A stretch of DNA of 64,000 bases, taken from contig OZ038450.1 of the NCBI GenBank assembly GCA_964036195.1, forward strand, positions 15,254,701-15,318,700, given 5' to 3'. The notes beneath the pieces are model-generated. The model did no database searches. It was not told where the DNA came from and saw only the letters and a program-made list of their open reading frames with translations. The position numbers and the translations under genes are program-made. Of the stretch, positions 59,101 through 64,000 are shown piece by piece. Origin of the DNA: Sphaerolaimus hirsutus. Lineage: Eukaryota; Nematoda; Chromadorea; Monhysterida; Sphaerolaimidae. Numbering within the stretch: position 1 is the first letter of the stretch; every line of letters begins with the position of its first letter.

Positions 59101-60394
59101 ATGTTGATACATTGTGCACACGGGGGAACAAATAGGCGCCTAAATAGAATATACATGACTGATAAGTGCAAATGTGAAAAATGCCCTAACAGGAAGAATT
59201 TACATGAATGTATTGCATGGCTTCAAGATGGTTCGAGATGCACCTATCATAGACAATTAATACATGATCACATAAAATACACAATGAACAGATGTTCAAT
59301 GAAACAACACGGCGTACATGCATTTGAACATACCATTGACTACTGGTAAATGTACATCACATGGGTTGATAAATACTTGGTAGACGGGGCATAAATTCGC
59401 TAGCACATTGGCACATAATTCCCTTGCAAATGATGCACAAATTTCTCTTGCTTATATACTTGGACCAGTCGCAATGATGACAACACCCCACAAATGCACA
59501 AAAATTCTCTTGCATGGCTATATCGGTTCGCCACCGACGGTTTATGAGTCGACACATGGTGTTTTCGAGCTTGCACAGGTTGCTATCGAGCTCGAACAGA
59601 CAGCGATTGATCTTGCACAGGTAGACCACGCAGTTGATCGATGCAAAATACCAACGCCATATGCAGCACCGCGCCGGCAGCTAGTTAGGCTCTCTTCGTG
59701 GACATATGAAAATTCGACACTGCGATTTAACGGACCAAAGTGATATATATATTAATTCTGTGATAGACATTTATAAATTAGCAAATTCACCACATTTTAT
59801 TCATTCATTTCATTACATTACACATTTATATGACTATACAAAACCGCTATTTTACATGAGAATTGGTGCGACTCGTATCAGCACGGTGTCTTACATGTTG
59901 GGACATGAGTGTGTAGTCGCTACAAGATCTAAAACCAATAAACAAACAATCCTAGTGTTTATCTTTTTCCCCAGATCACTCAGACCCGGGATGAGAGTAA
60001 TTTAAGGGAGGATTATTCGAGGAAATACGGTATAAATGAAGCTGCACGATAGGGTAGGCCAAAAAACCATCCACGCGGAAACCCCTACAAACGAGCAACC
60101 CCCTACCCCCCCAGCCCACAAGACAACGGCAGCGTGGCGGTGACCCTGCGACTCAGCACCAACAACCGGGGTTCAGTCAAAGGACGCCTCGCGGCCGCCA
60201 GCCGCCCGCAGCAGCCGTCGGGCAAGCGGCCGGGCACCCACTGCGCACTGGTGCTGAGCAACCCGAACGCGTTGTCGGGCGACCCGGATGGCAAAGCGGT
60301 CGCCGCCGCGCCCACGTTCGCGTTGGAGACGCCCACTAGCGAGGAGGGCGACAGCGGCAGCCAGGTGGGCGACGAGCAGTCCATACAGCTCTGA
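32170..60394 (+). CDS. Class A (rhodopsin-like) G-protein-coupled receptor, probably peptide-type
   Basis: Exons I support are 32170 to about 32345, 32833-32974, 34956-35090, 35995-36201, 36381-36662, 37135-37397 and 60115-60394 (TGA). The extracellular N-terminus has two possible N-glycosylation sites (NAS, NLS). Helix 1 contains GN, helix 3 contains SLDRY, helix 6 contains WTPYW, and helix 7 contains NWVFYAYLN in place of NPxxY. Cysteines in GNLACK and VKCM can form the usual disulfide. The long tail is rich in Ser, Gly and Ala. Phases agree across all later junctions, including the 22.7-kb intron (donor GTGAGTCG at 37398, acceptor CAG at 60114). The interruption 32975-34955 is a palindromic insertion, not a GT-AG intron. 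The link between helix 1 and helix 2 is unresolved. The ligand is unknown; aminergic motifs are not evident. Confidence 0.87.
33048..34826. mobile_element. hAT-like element, TAGGGTGTCAAA ends, nested in the intron-like element
   Basis: The termini TAGGGT(GTC) and GACACCCTA are flanked by the exact 8-bp duplication TAGAAAAT (33040-33047 and 34827-34834). Its left terminus is split by the TAGTGATGG element and resumes at 33900. The interior is an array of GGAAAACGGAAAGGTAAAA words (33900-34120 and 34540-34800). Confidence 0.85.
33054..33891. mobile_element. 838-bp TAGTGATGG hAT-like element packed with GGCGCC repeats
   Basis: TAGTGATGGAATGGCGCC and GGCGCTTTTCCATCACTA are the ends. ATTAGGGT is duplicated at 33046-33053 and 33892-33899. 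Both flanks of the interior consist of GGCGCC, GGCGCCATGGCGCC and CCTTGGCGCCTGGCGCCC units. A short open frame at 33218-33457 in the AT-rich centre has no recognisable transposase motif. Confidence 0.85.
35121..35306. repeat. Palindromic MITE with TGCGCACACTAGTTTTC ends, in a GPCR intron
   Basis: The left end TGCGCACACTAGTTTTC pairs with GAAAACTAGTGTGCG at the right. Inside, AGCTTTCTAGAATGA / TCATTCTAGAAAGCT flank the centre CAACTGCAGTTG. It is related to 29961-30158. Confidence 0.7.
35421..35851. mobile_element. ACCGTATT-family MITE in a GPCR intron
   Basis: It begins TACCGTATGTCCTCGTAATA and ends CGAGGAAATACGGTA. The interior has CTCGAAATACCCCCC words and long C runs. It lies in the GT-AG intron 35091-35994. 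Confidence 0.75.
36710..37095. mobile_element. ACCGTATT-family MITE in a GPCR intron
   Basis: It begins TACCGTATTTCCTCGAAATA and ends ATTTCGAGGAAATACGGTA. It fills most of the GPCR intron 36663-37134, leaving about 47 bases before it and 39 after it. Confidence 0.75.
38386..39670 (+). CDS. Giant EN/RT retroelement ORF, N-terminal part (interrupted by BEL/Pao element)
   Basis: The frame opens with ATG at 38386 and runs without a stop into the BEL insertion. After residue 428 it continues in the same frame at 52256, making about 2792 codons in all. The N-terminal part has a Ser-rich start and a probable membrane segment at residues 108-135. A heptad-like helical stretch near 285-310 is followed by an odd triple GGYT repeat around 384-396. 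I recognise no known domain here. Residues 363-426 (39472-39663) are bounded by GTTAGT and CAG, span exactly 192 nt and look like an in-frame intron. A host gene partly captured by the element is an alternative, but the continuous frame argues for one protein. Confidence 0.65.
39666..39670. repeat. Target site duplication of the BEL/Pao element, left copy
   Basis: AGAAC at 39666-39670 equals AGAAC at 52251-52255. A perfect 5-bp duplication is usual for BEL/Pao. Confidence 0.9.
39671..40973 (+). repeat. BEL/Pao 5' LTR
   Basis: 1303 bp, starting TATGCTGACCGTGG and ending GGCTTCATCACA. It is nearly identical to 50948-52250. Short open frames inside occur identically in both copies and are not genes. 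CAATAATTATTG-rich AT sequence and an AATAAA at 40784-40789 could serve transcription or polyadenylation. Confidence 0.95.
40974..40991 (+). other. Putative primer binding site
   Basis: TGGCGCAGCGAGCAGG follows the LTR directly. TGG at the first three bases is the complement of the CCA end of a tRNA. The cognate tRNA cannot be named without a search. Confidence 0.7.
40992..42202 (+). other. BEL/Pao untranslated leader
   Basis: About 1.2 kb between the primer site and the polyprotein ATG. A duplicated segment shares GTCAACGCGT and CACGTCAGGGGC (41968-41998 and 42032-42058). Such leaders carry RNA packaging and dimerisation signals in other elements; that role here is an inference. Several frames are open for about 100 codons, but they have no recognisable domain. 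Confidence 0.6.
42203..50905 (+). CDS. BEL/Pao gag-pol-env-like polyprotein (2900 aa)
   Basis: One uninterrupted frame from ATG 42203. Residues about 170-330 match the DUF1759-type Gag domain. Zinc knuckles (CLRCLQRGHYMNQC and a second) lie at 447-490. The aspartic protease motif DTGSQG is near 613. The reverse transcriptase spans about 880-1110, with VADIEKAF near 975 and YVDN near 1055 where YVDD is common. RNase H residues follow in FVDAS (1236), ELLA and SDST (1313). The integrase has an HHCC finger (about 1608-1650) and a D-D-E triad near 1672, 1735 and 1796. A DUF5641-like region is near 1934-1990. From about 2050 a hydrophobic signal-like segment starts a Cys-rich, glycoprotein-like region with a membrane anchor near 2690 and a Cys-rich tail. 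That arrangement resembles an envelope protein, but I cannot assign its family. Fusion of all parts into one ORF is unusual. Confidence 0.95.
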   Translation: MVSPTGHIRKTLGPAKHRVESRLAREFAKYDLELFAEASKEDKRTEMRRVIATIKQEGAKLESAMTAVRTQFDAWRDIVKDIDEPDQLEQEQKIYQDSYEEYANMSDLVTQKIAAMNVYIEELQDMIQQQSGNTMYEVNTAFIQQMAAQMALTAQGAAPGASSTNVTTAKSVKLQKLEVEQFTGEIVKFRSWWQMFESHIHNRTDLEDISKFSYLRSLLKGSAFGMISGLSVTAENYAPAIAMLKKRYDQPVVVRNTLMSNIMKLRQARNTCQDMRILFDAIERLLQQLESLGESVEHPMLLSQLQQKVPPEVLREIQKEQGTEEALTVEKFRELFGKQLALSEAVQHAQQTEAPVQQSRQGFGNNPRAQQFNNRFQGNGNRFRGPENPRTSTGSMSVIQNGQSAPQAGFMNPGRPCVFCNDTQQLHFNDKCPKFKTARERRVILSKAERCLRCLQRGHYMNQCQFTRNCFYCKSNRHHTAVCPEKFGDNGNGNAGRQIPAFRANGQQNGQQSANNGRKSVPTAGRPAQSQQRKATVNCVTVEEAGPEMVETETISSTVVTEPNTKQQNTSVNLSVNRNMSMLMTARTVIEASEMDTEMEPEQPPLQIQAFLDTGSQGTYMSEKVAKKLNLKSTGEHHIQVYTFGNEKPHYKVVQQVEFRMRLRNGQKVEMVADVVPTLTTEQVKVPVSEQDEKYLQKYFPDESYFADRIPKEKGTECKFKPDIIVGLNYFWDLMSRNTSTTKLPSGLYVIPSELGLLMGGGQLMSNRNQWTTDGAYPVVVNTIVHQIQREKWYEEAPLSIAPVPNVKDMDRLDTIGIMDQPDLVEDDEAIKQFNESVQRNPDGRYSVKFMYKPNLHELPDNKAMAFKRFRYLTNRLKRDPELLEKIQTIMKTQEEQGVIEKVQEDIMDGRKFHILPHQPVITPEKTTTKVREVYDASAKPPGMPSLNECMYRGPVILPQLVGMLMRFRLHGIALVADIEKAFLQISLQDSDRDVTRFLWYKDPTKPSMEDNIQIYRFARVPFGIICSPALLALTVRYHLNQAGTENAKLIDENLYVDNLILSVDTEQKAIELYQESKVLFTEAQMNLREWNSNNKSFTWQLAESDVAKEIVTTVLGMKWDTESDQMWLKTPKTVQQSQLSETDQKIKLPTKRTVAKVTAGCFDPMGLVSPVLLPAKRFLQTLWHSGPSAKEWDTPLSEEQTAIWQQLETELLKVGQIKFNRNLNYQSGADAQLHIFVDASAMAYSAAAYICQKTENDSGTSSLLYSRLRLAPKKSEVTIPRLELLAMLIGSRMSKFIHKELKDVKFSQTVVWSDSTCCLKWLTTAKPLACFVKNRLDEIRKIQSETENMHIRHIAGLENPADMATRGMNMSELEGSNLWWKGPEWLMTGEWPEPKVEPVTPEVMAKIKKEELKFPKASPIYLGTTQQVASDPDVSNVQIYESRQSNPLGIEVQRFSSLTKLLDATVYVMRFVRQMHKKRSRNGSQSGLSEIMENICGTMKPQGIISIEEREIALKYWIKVTQQNHYKGVAEILATGHSRGSQNSKKTAADQQLIKWLNVQMHQDGILKCHGRMEHTDPQEVTVPLILLPAMATVTQLIVRDQHEKLMHAGVQHTLAAIRQKYWITQGRRVIYNVTRTCPTCKKLGAKPYQLPPMPDLPETRVQRARPFQYTGLDYLGPVWYKVDKDHRKMWICLFTCMVTRAVHLESVLDMTAQEFLNAVRRFIARRGKPEAVISDNATQFKLTEKVLSTSTDKAINTGKEWSEMVKSGAVQTYCSQQQIQWNMTTPMAPWQGGVYERMVGITKKHFKAAVGHRMLTLQELLTLLPEVEAVINSRPISYIYGDVKSLRVLTPKDFLTGEGQIGAPQFDADKDGEFVPRMDNAAKLQKYWETTQQTLDKFWDLWHQEYIPSLRERTQVTHKHGRLTATQEPKVNEVMLIYEENMPRGAWRMGRIEQLESSKDGQIHSAKVRTANRNVVSRPLNQLYPLEINSKTMDIPETAVTVKVDLLDPAIVQKHVRNQSSNRDSVPNPAQRNSASDRVLRSATGKATATTSNLLIGMLCMVLMLTGMSESATLREASKAYSEVFSRTYVLETSTVRPPSLAAHHGLPPLPSEWPPKSVREMQTYERFKDAIKDHPVEQVISSQSQKYQICTSGRHGHALTVPEEVQCHIPPRNFVKAMKVTLYAQRQIPQKEKAYRCYIRIKEIITHTSFWGAKGITGNFEKYQQVGVVACNYARIHKMFRGTPLVEMEPRVWTTNQTLNVEYSWCCHDKKNVVSNFYMEEGTVASLDGKTVISDLQDFSQCRAMMGHCRDHNYGITVWDTENFKHQCAYERIGRFKSEISGQTIIVSKLQAAYSHSNKTKRPIGSECVPGDTYYTDQGGVFIQFDRREDVPVEWAMPGKIVEARESTISGTLYARLDDRNSKFQFLQHVVREMTQAQFAIVWHQLCQLRKNQLDMLTQLFRIDPTLGIRAMLGRQDVHAEWAGEAIMFWECKEVQPYIIYQTGKVGETCYKYTPMRLDKDGPLWFKSPGSRDLVEKSPEEDCSHTTPHLYRNEHGQWKSAHGMVHVTETPIEMTWKGQWQAFTFDAPHLFTNIVNRATNFMDVRGQIQRLQSLEHVQNQLIDYTADMSLDPRVIRNSIEGIGAGIGQTAAGIGKAYGHYISGVSKGYTNFMGGMLKGPFQVIINTIAMLLGITVLIAGIVAAGYLWYNWRIATGKPVIPPCVYTCIWKCIVCPFKCIWLCFRAIRYTIKKSTQKETNYPQRKVRKTELRPAIKRRARSNSTQSVRFARRAETEDRMAKSLSAYVQPDESSADEGQVRVKNRDSVHMPDIRKFTSREHAGSDTGNYLLHHQARSALASPTTGPATSRTPTTSRTTTFTTEATVETPLITLAPTTTSM
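50948..52250 (+). repeat. BEL/Pao 3' LTR
   Basis: 1303 bp, with the same ends as the 5' LTR and two substitutions by eye. The sequence just before it (CAGCAACTCTTCCGCCCGGAG) is not a clear polypurine tract. The right target duplication AGAAC follows at 52251-52255. Confidence 0.95.
52256..59349 (+). CDS. Giant EN/RT retroelement ORF, C-terminal part: SGNH-like, APE endonuclease, reverse transcriptase
   Basis: This continues the frame from 39670, with the split codon 429 rejoined across the BEL insertion. Numbering is for the rejoined protein. An SGNH-hydrolase-like region has VIGDS near 1103 and DSLHPS near 1321, matching the catalytic Ser and Asp/His blocks; esterase domains of this kind are known in CR1-type elements. 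Two membrane segments lie near 1564-1592 and 1609-1623. The APE/EEP endonuclease runs about 1677-1913 with YQNVRAL, LCET, GDMNGH and SDH. The reverse transcriptase (about 2190-2420) has KNYRTLGI, GGFRSGRRTLDN, AFDRVDR, LRQGCCWSP and FADD. A Cys/His cluster near 2694-2760 may be a zinc finger. Intron-like, stop-free GT...AG segments occur at 52990-53052, 53296-53379, 53494-53775 and perhaps 53950-54201. The core enzymes look intact; clade assignment needs a phylogeny. Confidence 0.85.
59350..60114 (+). other. 3' region of the giant retroelement, then end of the GPCR intron
   Basis: After the TAA stop there is an open frame at 59408-59743 with a Leu/Glu/Gln-rich repeat (ELAQVAIELEQTAIDLAQV), which I cannot name and which may be chance. 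AATAAA occurs at 59938-59943. An ACCGTATT-type terminus ends at 60032, and the GPCR splice acceptor (CCCCCCCAG) is at 60106-60114. Confidence 0.4.
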
Positions 60395-60725
60395 GTGGAT
60401 GCCAAATGGCGCGTCCATGCCTAGGCACATTGGTTTCAGTGTGATAGAGTTTATGTAGATTATGTGATTTTGCAGATTATTCGCCATGCTAGCATCTCAA
60501 ATTTTCCACTCATCCGCTACAGGTACTTTGACGGTGATCGTATCGTATTGGAATATATATCATTTATATTAGATTATTCGAAATTTAACTAAATTCAAAA
60601 ATAGTCCCATTATCTTGTAGCTAGATATTGTCATATTTTTGGTGACATAGCAAAACATATCAAGTGATATAGCTGATCAATCGGATGCGTAAAGTTAGAG
60701 CAGTGCCGCAGCCGCACATTGGCGC

Positions 60726-60931
60726 CACACACGCTGGATGTCAACTGAATTTGTGTCAACTAAATTTTACTGAAAAATGTCACTTTAAGTTTGCTATCTG
60801 ATACAGGATAGTTAATTTTACATCATGCCACTTTTTTCGATTGTTCTATCAAGTGTGATGCTTTAAAACAATTTTTCTGTTATTTAGTTGACATTGAGTT
60901 GACACGAATTTGCGATGTAAACTAGCGTGTG
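60726..60931. repeat. Palindromic MITE with CACACGCTGG / CTAGCGTGTG ends
   Basis: GTCAACTGAATTTGTGTCAAC at the left is mirrored by GTTGACATTGAGTTGACACG at the right, between CACACGCTGG and CTAGCGTGTG ends. No coding content. Confidence 0.6.
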
Positions 60932-60967
60932 GGACTATTAGCCTCTACATTGCTACTGTAATGCAGT

Positions 60968-61020
60968 GTCTGGTAGCTCAGTTGGTAAGGACATTCACAC
61001 GGTAAGGCATTCCCAGCCAC
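60968..61020 (+). other. tRNA-like fragment (possible SINE head or pseudo-tRNA)
   Basis: TGGTAGCTCAGTTGGTAAGG resembles the D-arm/A-box region of a tRNA. I cannot build a full cloverleaf, and a clean GGTTCGAAT-type B box is missing. A functional tRNA is unlikely. Confidence 0.3.
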
Positions 61021-61925
61021 CAAATTTTGTTCCGCTGTGTGCTTACTGCGTTGGTTAACACGTCGCTGCACTGTTCTAACTTTAAAATGTAAGGTTACAT
61101 ATTTACACACGGCGGACCGCACAGCATGCGCAGAATCCTGCCATAACCTTGTGATAAATTTCGTGATTAATTATTCCATAGTAAAAACGAAATACCATGA
61201 TGAAAAAATACAATTTTTGGTCCATTATTCAGATGGGTTATGGTAGGTGTCCATACTAAGTGTGATGTCCGCCGAGTATAGTTTGCTTCACTTTCTGACA
61301 AAAACGTGTAGTGTGGGAGAGGAACGACGTGCAACAAATTATGGCGTTTGAAGTGTGCCCATTCATTTACGTTGGCGCCCAAACCAACAAACGCCACGCC
61401 GCTACATCAAATGGTAATGCTCAGTCGTTTTGTTTCATTTTTAGAATGAAATTCACTGAAAAGACATCAGAAATTTTTAGAATAAATAACAGCTAAAAAT
61501 TCTCATTGAATATTTTTTGAAAATTCTTTATCATAAATATACACTCAAACGCGCAGAGGAATTTAACATAAAATTCAGCTTAACCATCAACAAAGTACCT
61601 AATCAAAAACACATGCAAGAACACAACAACGGCTATCTACTAAACCCGTAAAGCAACTGATAAAACTGATTTTTCACCGTAAAAGTGACCTAGATATATA
61701 AAACAAATTCATAACAAAAGAAACAGAAAAAAAACAATCAGACAACAGCACCCTACCCTGATTTGAAGGCAAAACATAATCAAATGTGGAAAAGATTCAA
61801 AAGATGTCTAAAGCCACACCCACAAATGCAAGCAACTACAACACAACGAAACTATCCAAATCGTAAAATTTCTCAAAATAAAAACTTTCCACAAAACTAA
61901 AATTCCTATTTCTAAATAGCAGTAC

Positions 61926-62864
61926 CTAAACAAAGTACATGACATTCTGCGCATTGGGATGTACAGTGAGCGGTTTACAATGTGCAGATTTGGCTAGTTC
62001 CCCACTGCGCGGCGTGTCGCGTCCACTGCCGCAGCTACCCTCACCCCTGCGAATGTAAATATGTTTGGGAATAAGTATACATGGCGGACCGCAAAGTATG
62101 CGCCCAAAATACTATGTCTTGGTCAATAATGCGCGAGCAGGATACTTATGTATTCACTTTCACAAAAAAGATAAACATTTCAGAAAGAAAAAGCCGGAGT
62201 CATGTACAAACAAGTGTCGAATGTTTTTTCTAGAAATGTTTTTCTGTTTTTGCTGGAACAAGTTTTAATTTATTAACGATGACGTCATGATGGTGTGTTT
62301 CCTTCAGAGAAATGCATAGCATGCGGTCCGTGGAGTATATTTACTTATTTGGGAGCCAATTCCGCACTTTGGCCTAGAGAAAAGTTGTAACGGATTACAG
62401 TTTAGTTGTAACTGAACAAAACACTCAAATTACAAAAATTACACAAAGTTACAAAACACTCAGTGTTTGAATAGTGGCTGGTATTTTGTGTTACCTTGCT
62501 TCTCGCCACAACTTTAATTGTCAGTTCACTTGACAGCCTGTACAACATTTCTTGTCACACTGGGCTTGGAAAAATTGAAGCGGTCATAGTGAGTTTAACA
62601 CAAGGATCGCATAACACCCAGAAGAATGGAGGTTGCAAGAACCACCGAAAACCGGCGCACTCACGTGTCCACCTCCCTGTCGAGCAGGTGATGCCTGGCC
62701 CGGAAGGCGACCAGGTGCGCGTAGTAGGCGGGCGCGGGCAGGGACACGGCCCTGGTGCACCTGGCGTAGGTGTGGCACAGCTGGTAGGTGACCTGCTGCA
62801 GGTCGTCGGCGCTCAGCCCGCTGTCGTCCCACAGCACGTGGTAGTGCGACGGGCGCGACGTGCC
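61926..62864 (-). CDS. Argonaute protein, last two exons (PIWI domain C-terminus)
   Basis: Two exons on the minus strand, 62665-62864 and 61926-62046, are joined by a GT-AG intron (62047-62664). The first encodes [14 protein letters not shown]..., the conserved end of the PIWI domain including the third catalytic-site region (SHYHVLWDD) and [13 protein letters not shown]. The second encodes the Gly/Ser-rich tail and ends MYFV, where most animal Argonautes end MYFA. The splice codon (AC plus G) and frame agree. This is a small-RNA effector of the AGO rather than the PIWI clade, judged by the [13 protein letters not shown] and LCHTYVRCTR-like blocks. Upstream exons must lie beyond the right edge; I find none in 62865-64000. 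Whether it retains slicer activity cannot be seen, as only part of the active site is present. Confidence 0.92.
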
Positions 62865-62939
62865 CTGCGTGCGCACGTTAACGTGGTGGCAGCCACACGA
62901 TGGCGCAGAACAACACTCGAACGCGAAATTGAAAATTTA

Positions 62940-63317
62940 TACCATATTTACTTGAATAATTCCCCCGGGAATTATGTTTTTGTCAGAGCTTTTTGAGGGG
63001 AACTATTCAAGGGGAGTTATTATTTCATCAAAACGTTCAACCATGTATAGGTATATCACATTATGTACTGTTTCCGTTGAAAATGCACATTCCATTTCAT
63101 CGTTGCACACCGAATGTGCTGCATTTGCATCCAATGAATCAAACCAGACACCATTTTTTTCTTTGTCTGGCTTCAGCGATTGTTTTAAAACATGTGCATT
63201 ATCTTACTTCCATGATCGGGGAGGGGAAATTATTAAGGTGGGGGAGGTAATTCTCCCTTTCTCATCTAACAGGGGGAATTATTCAAAGGAGGAGGAATTA
63301 TTCGAGTAAATACGGTA
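62940..63317. mobile_element. ACCGTATT-family MITE, TTGAATAATTCCCCC type, in an Argonaute intron
   Basis: It begins TACCATATTTACTTGAATAA and ends TTATTCGAGTAAATACGGTA. GGGGAATTATT words are repeated at both sides. It lies upstream of the visible Argonaute exons and is therefore probably intronic. Confidence 0.75.
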
Positions 63318-64000
63318 TATTCTACATGGTCCGGTTGAAAAGTCCCCGTGCAGTGCTCGCCATTCGCGCTAGGGGTAAGCTACGGTCATGTTTCGACAGG
63401 TTTAGCTATCAGTTGTTTTGAGTTTTCACCCAAAATTTCACCCCTCTAGCTCCACCCATTGCGGAACTGTGGGGGTTACAATTTCGGTCATTTTGTACTG
63501 ATGTACAAATGGTGCTCTAGCTCAATGCTGCTTTAAGTTGTGATCATGAAACTTTGGTTAGTGTAAGCCACCAGTGTTGGCAATGTGCCAGCACTCACCA
63601 ACATTAGCTATGATATCATAATTCTAGTTCATAATATTGTCATTACTGTCACTACTCTCACTACCGAATTCATCATTCTGCCTCTCCTTCTCGAAAAGTG
63701 GTTAATACAGGATGCATTTTGCATGCACACTGCTGTTGAACACAGGTAATGTATCCACTACAGATTAGGAATGAAACAGGGAAATCTTAAACACATAACT
63801 CACTTACTGCACATTTGAAAACAACATTAAAACCACTGCATTACAGCATGATCTCAGATGATCACCAGAACATCCATCACAGTTCCCACATTTCTTGCAC
63901 ATCACCCTGATCTAGGGTTGGCAAGCGATTTTTTTAAGCAATTTTTTTATAAAAAAATCCGATTAAAAAAAAAAATCGCAGCACCCGTACCGATTTAAAA
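63318..64000. other. AT-rich stretch, probably Argonaute intron
   Basis: No Argonaute exon is recognisable on the minus strand. At about 63913 the sequence TAGGGTTGGCAAGCGATTT resembles the left end of the CAGGGTTGG hAT-like element at 9768, cut off by the window edge. Confidence 0.4.

Larger units (their letters stand above)
37676..60032. mobile_element. Possible outer ACCGTATT-family element enclosing the whole retroelement nest
   Basis: CACCGTATTTCCTCGAAGTA at 37676 and TTATTCGAGGAAATACGGTA ending at 60032 are inverse termini. CCCGGGAT-type motifs lie a short distance inside each end. No other partner terminus is visible for either one, so the two may be the ends of a single element into which the giant retroelement inserted. 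Pairing over 22 kb is an inference. Confidence 0.45.
60395..61925. other. Intergenic stretch between convergent GPCR and Argonaute genes
   Basis: It contains a palindromic MITE (60726-60931) and a tRNA-like fragment (60968-61020). The rest is AT-rich, and I see no further gene. The 3' UTRs of both genes must lie here. Confidence 0.5.

Noticed and set aside
59408..59743. Separate gene downstream of the giant ORF
   Set aside because: The frame is short with a simple repeat and no known domain. It may be part of the element's 3' region.
60968..61020. Functional tRNA gene
   Set aside because: Only a D-arm-like segment is present; the anticodon arm, B box and acceptor pairing do not form.

Overview
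The window is nuclear DNA from an invertebrate animal. I cannot place it more closely. It holds class A GPCR and Argonaute genes with GT-AG introns, BEL/Pao and APE-type retroelements, and a very dense load of inverted-repeat DNA transposons. Coding exons are GC-rich islands in AT-rich sequence. One 200-N assembly gap lies inside a large hairpin.

Layout. 1-3.4 kb: foldback and hAT-like repeats. 3.4-8.2 kb (+): a cation diffusion facilitator with the Mn-type metal motifs. 8.2-32.1 kb: about 24 kb with no gene I can support, packed with nested MITEs and foldbacks. 32.2-60.4 kb (+): a peptide-receptor-like GPCR whose penultimate intron is about 22.7 kb. That intron contains a giant one-ORF EN/RT retroelement (about 2792 codons), split by a very young BEL/Pao element with a fused gag-pol-env-like polyprotein. 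61.9-62.9 kb (-): the last two exons of an Argonaute gene that continues beyond the right edge.

Main finding. Three copies of one palindromic element of about 192 bp interrupt conserved coding sequence in two unrelated genes, two in the CDF gene and one in the GPCR gene. Removing each copy between the two G bases of a GG dinucleotide restores frame and family-conserved protein sequence. No GT-AG pair fits all three. The other introns of the same genes are ordinary GT-AG. The copies therefore look like intron-like insertions that would need hairpin-guided, non-canonical RNA removal or DNA-level excision. The GPCR copy has itself been inflated to about 2 kb by two nested hAT-like insertions.

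A second observation is that the giant retroelement ORF contains several phase-0, multiple-of-three, stop-free segments bounded by GT...AG. It also joins an SGNH-hydrolase-like domain, membrane segments, an APE-type endonuclease and a reverse transcriptase in one frame. All homology statements come from reading motifs by eye.
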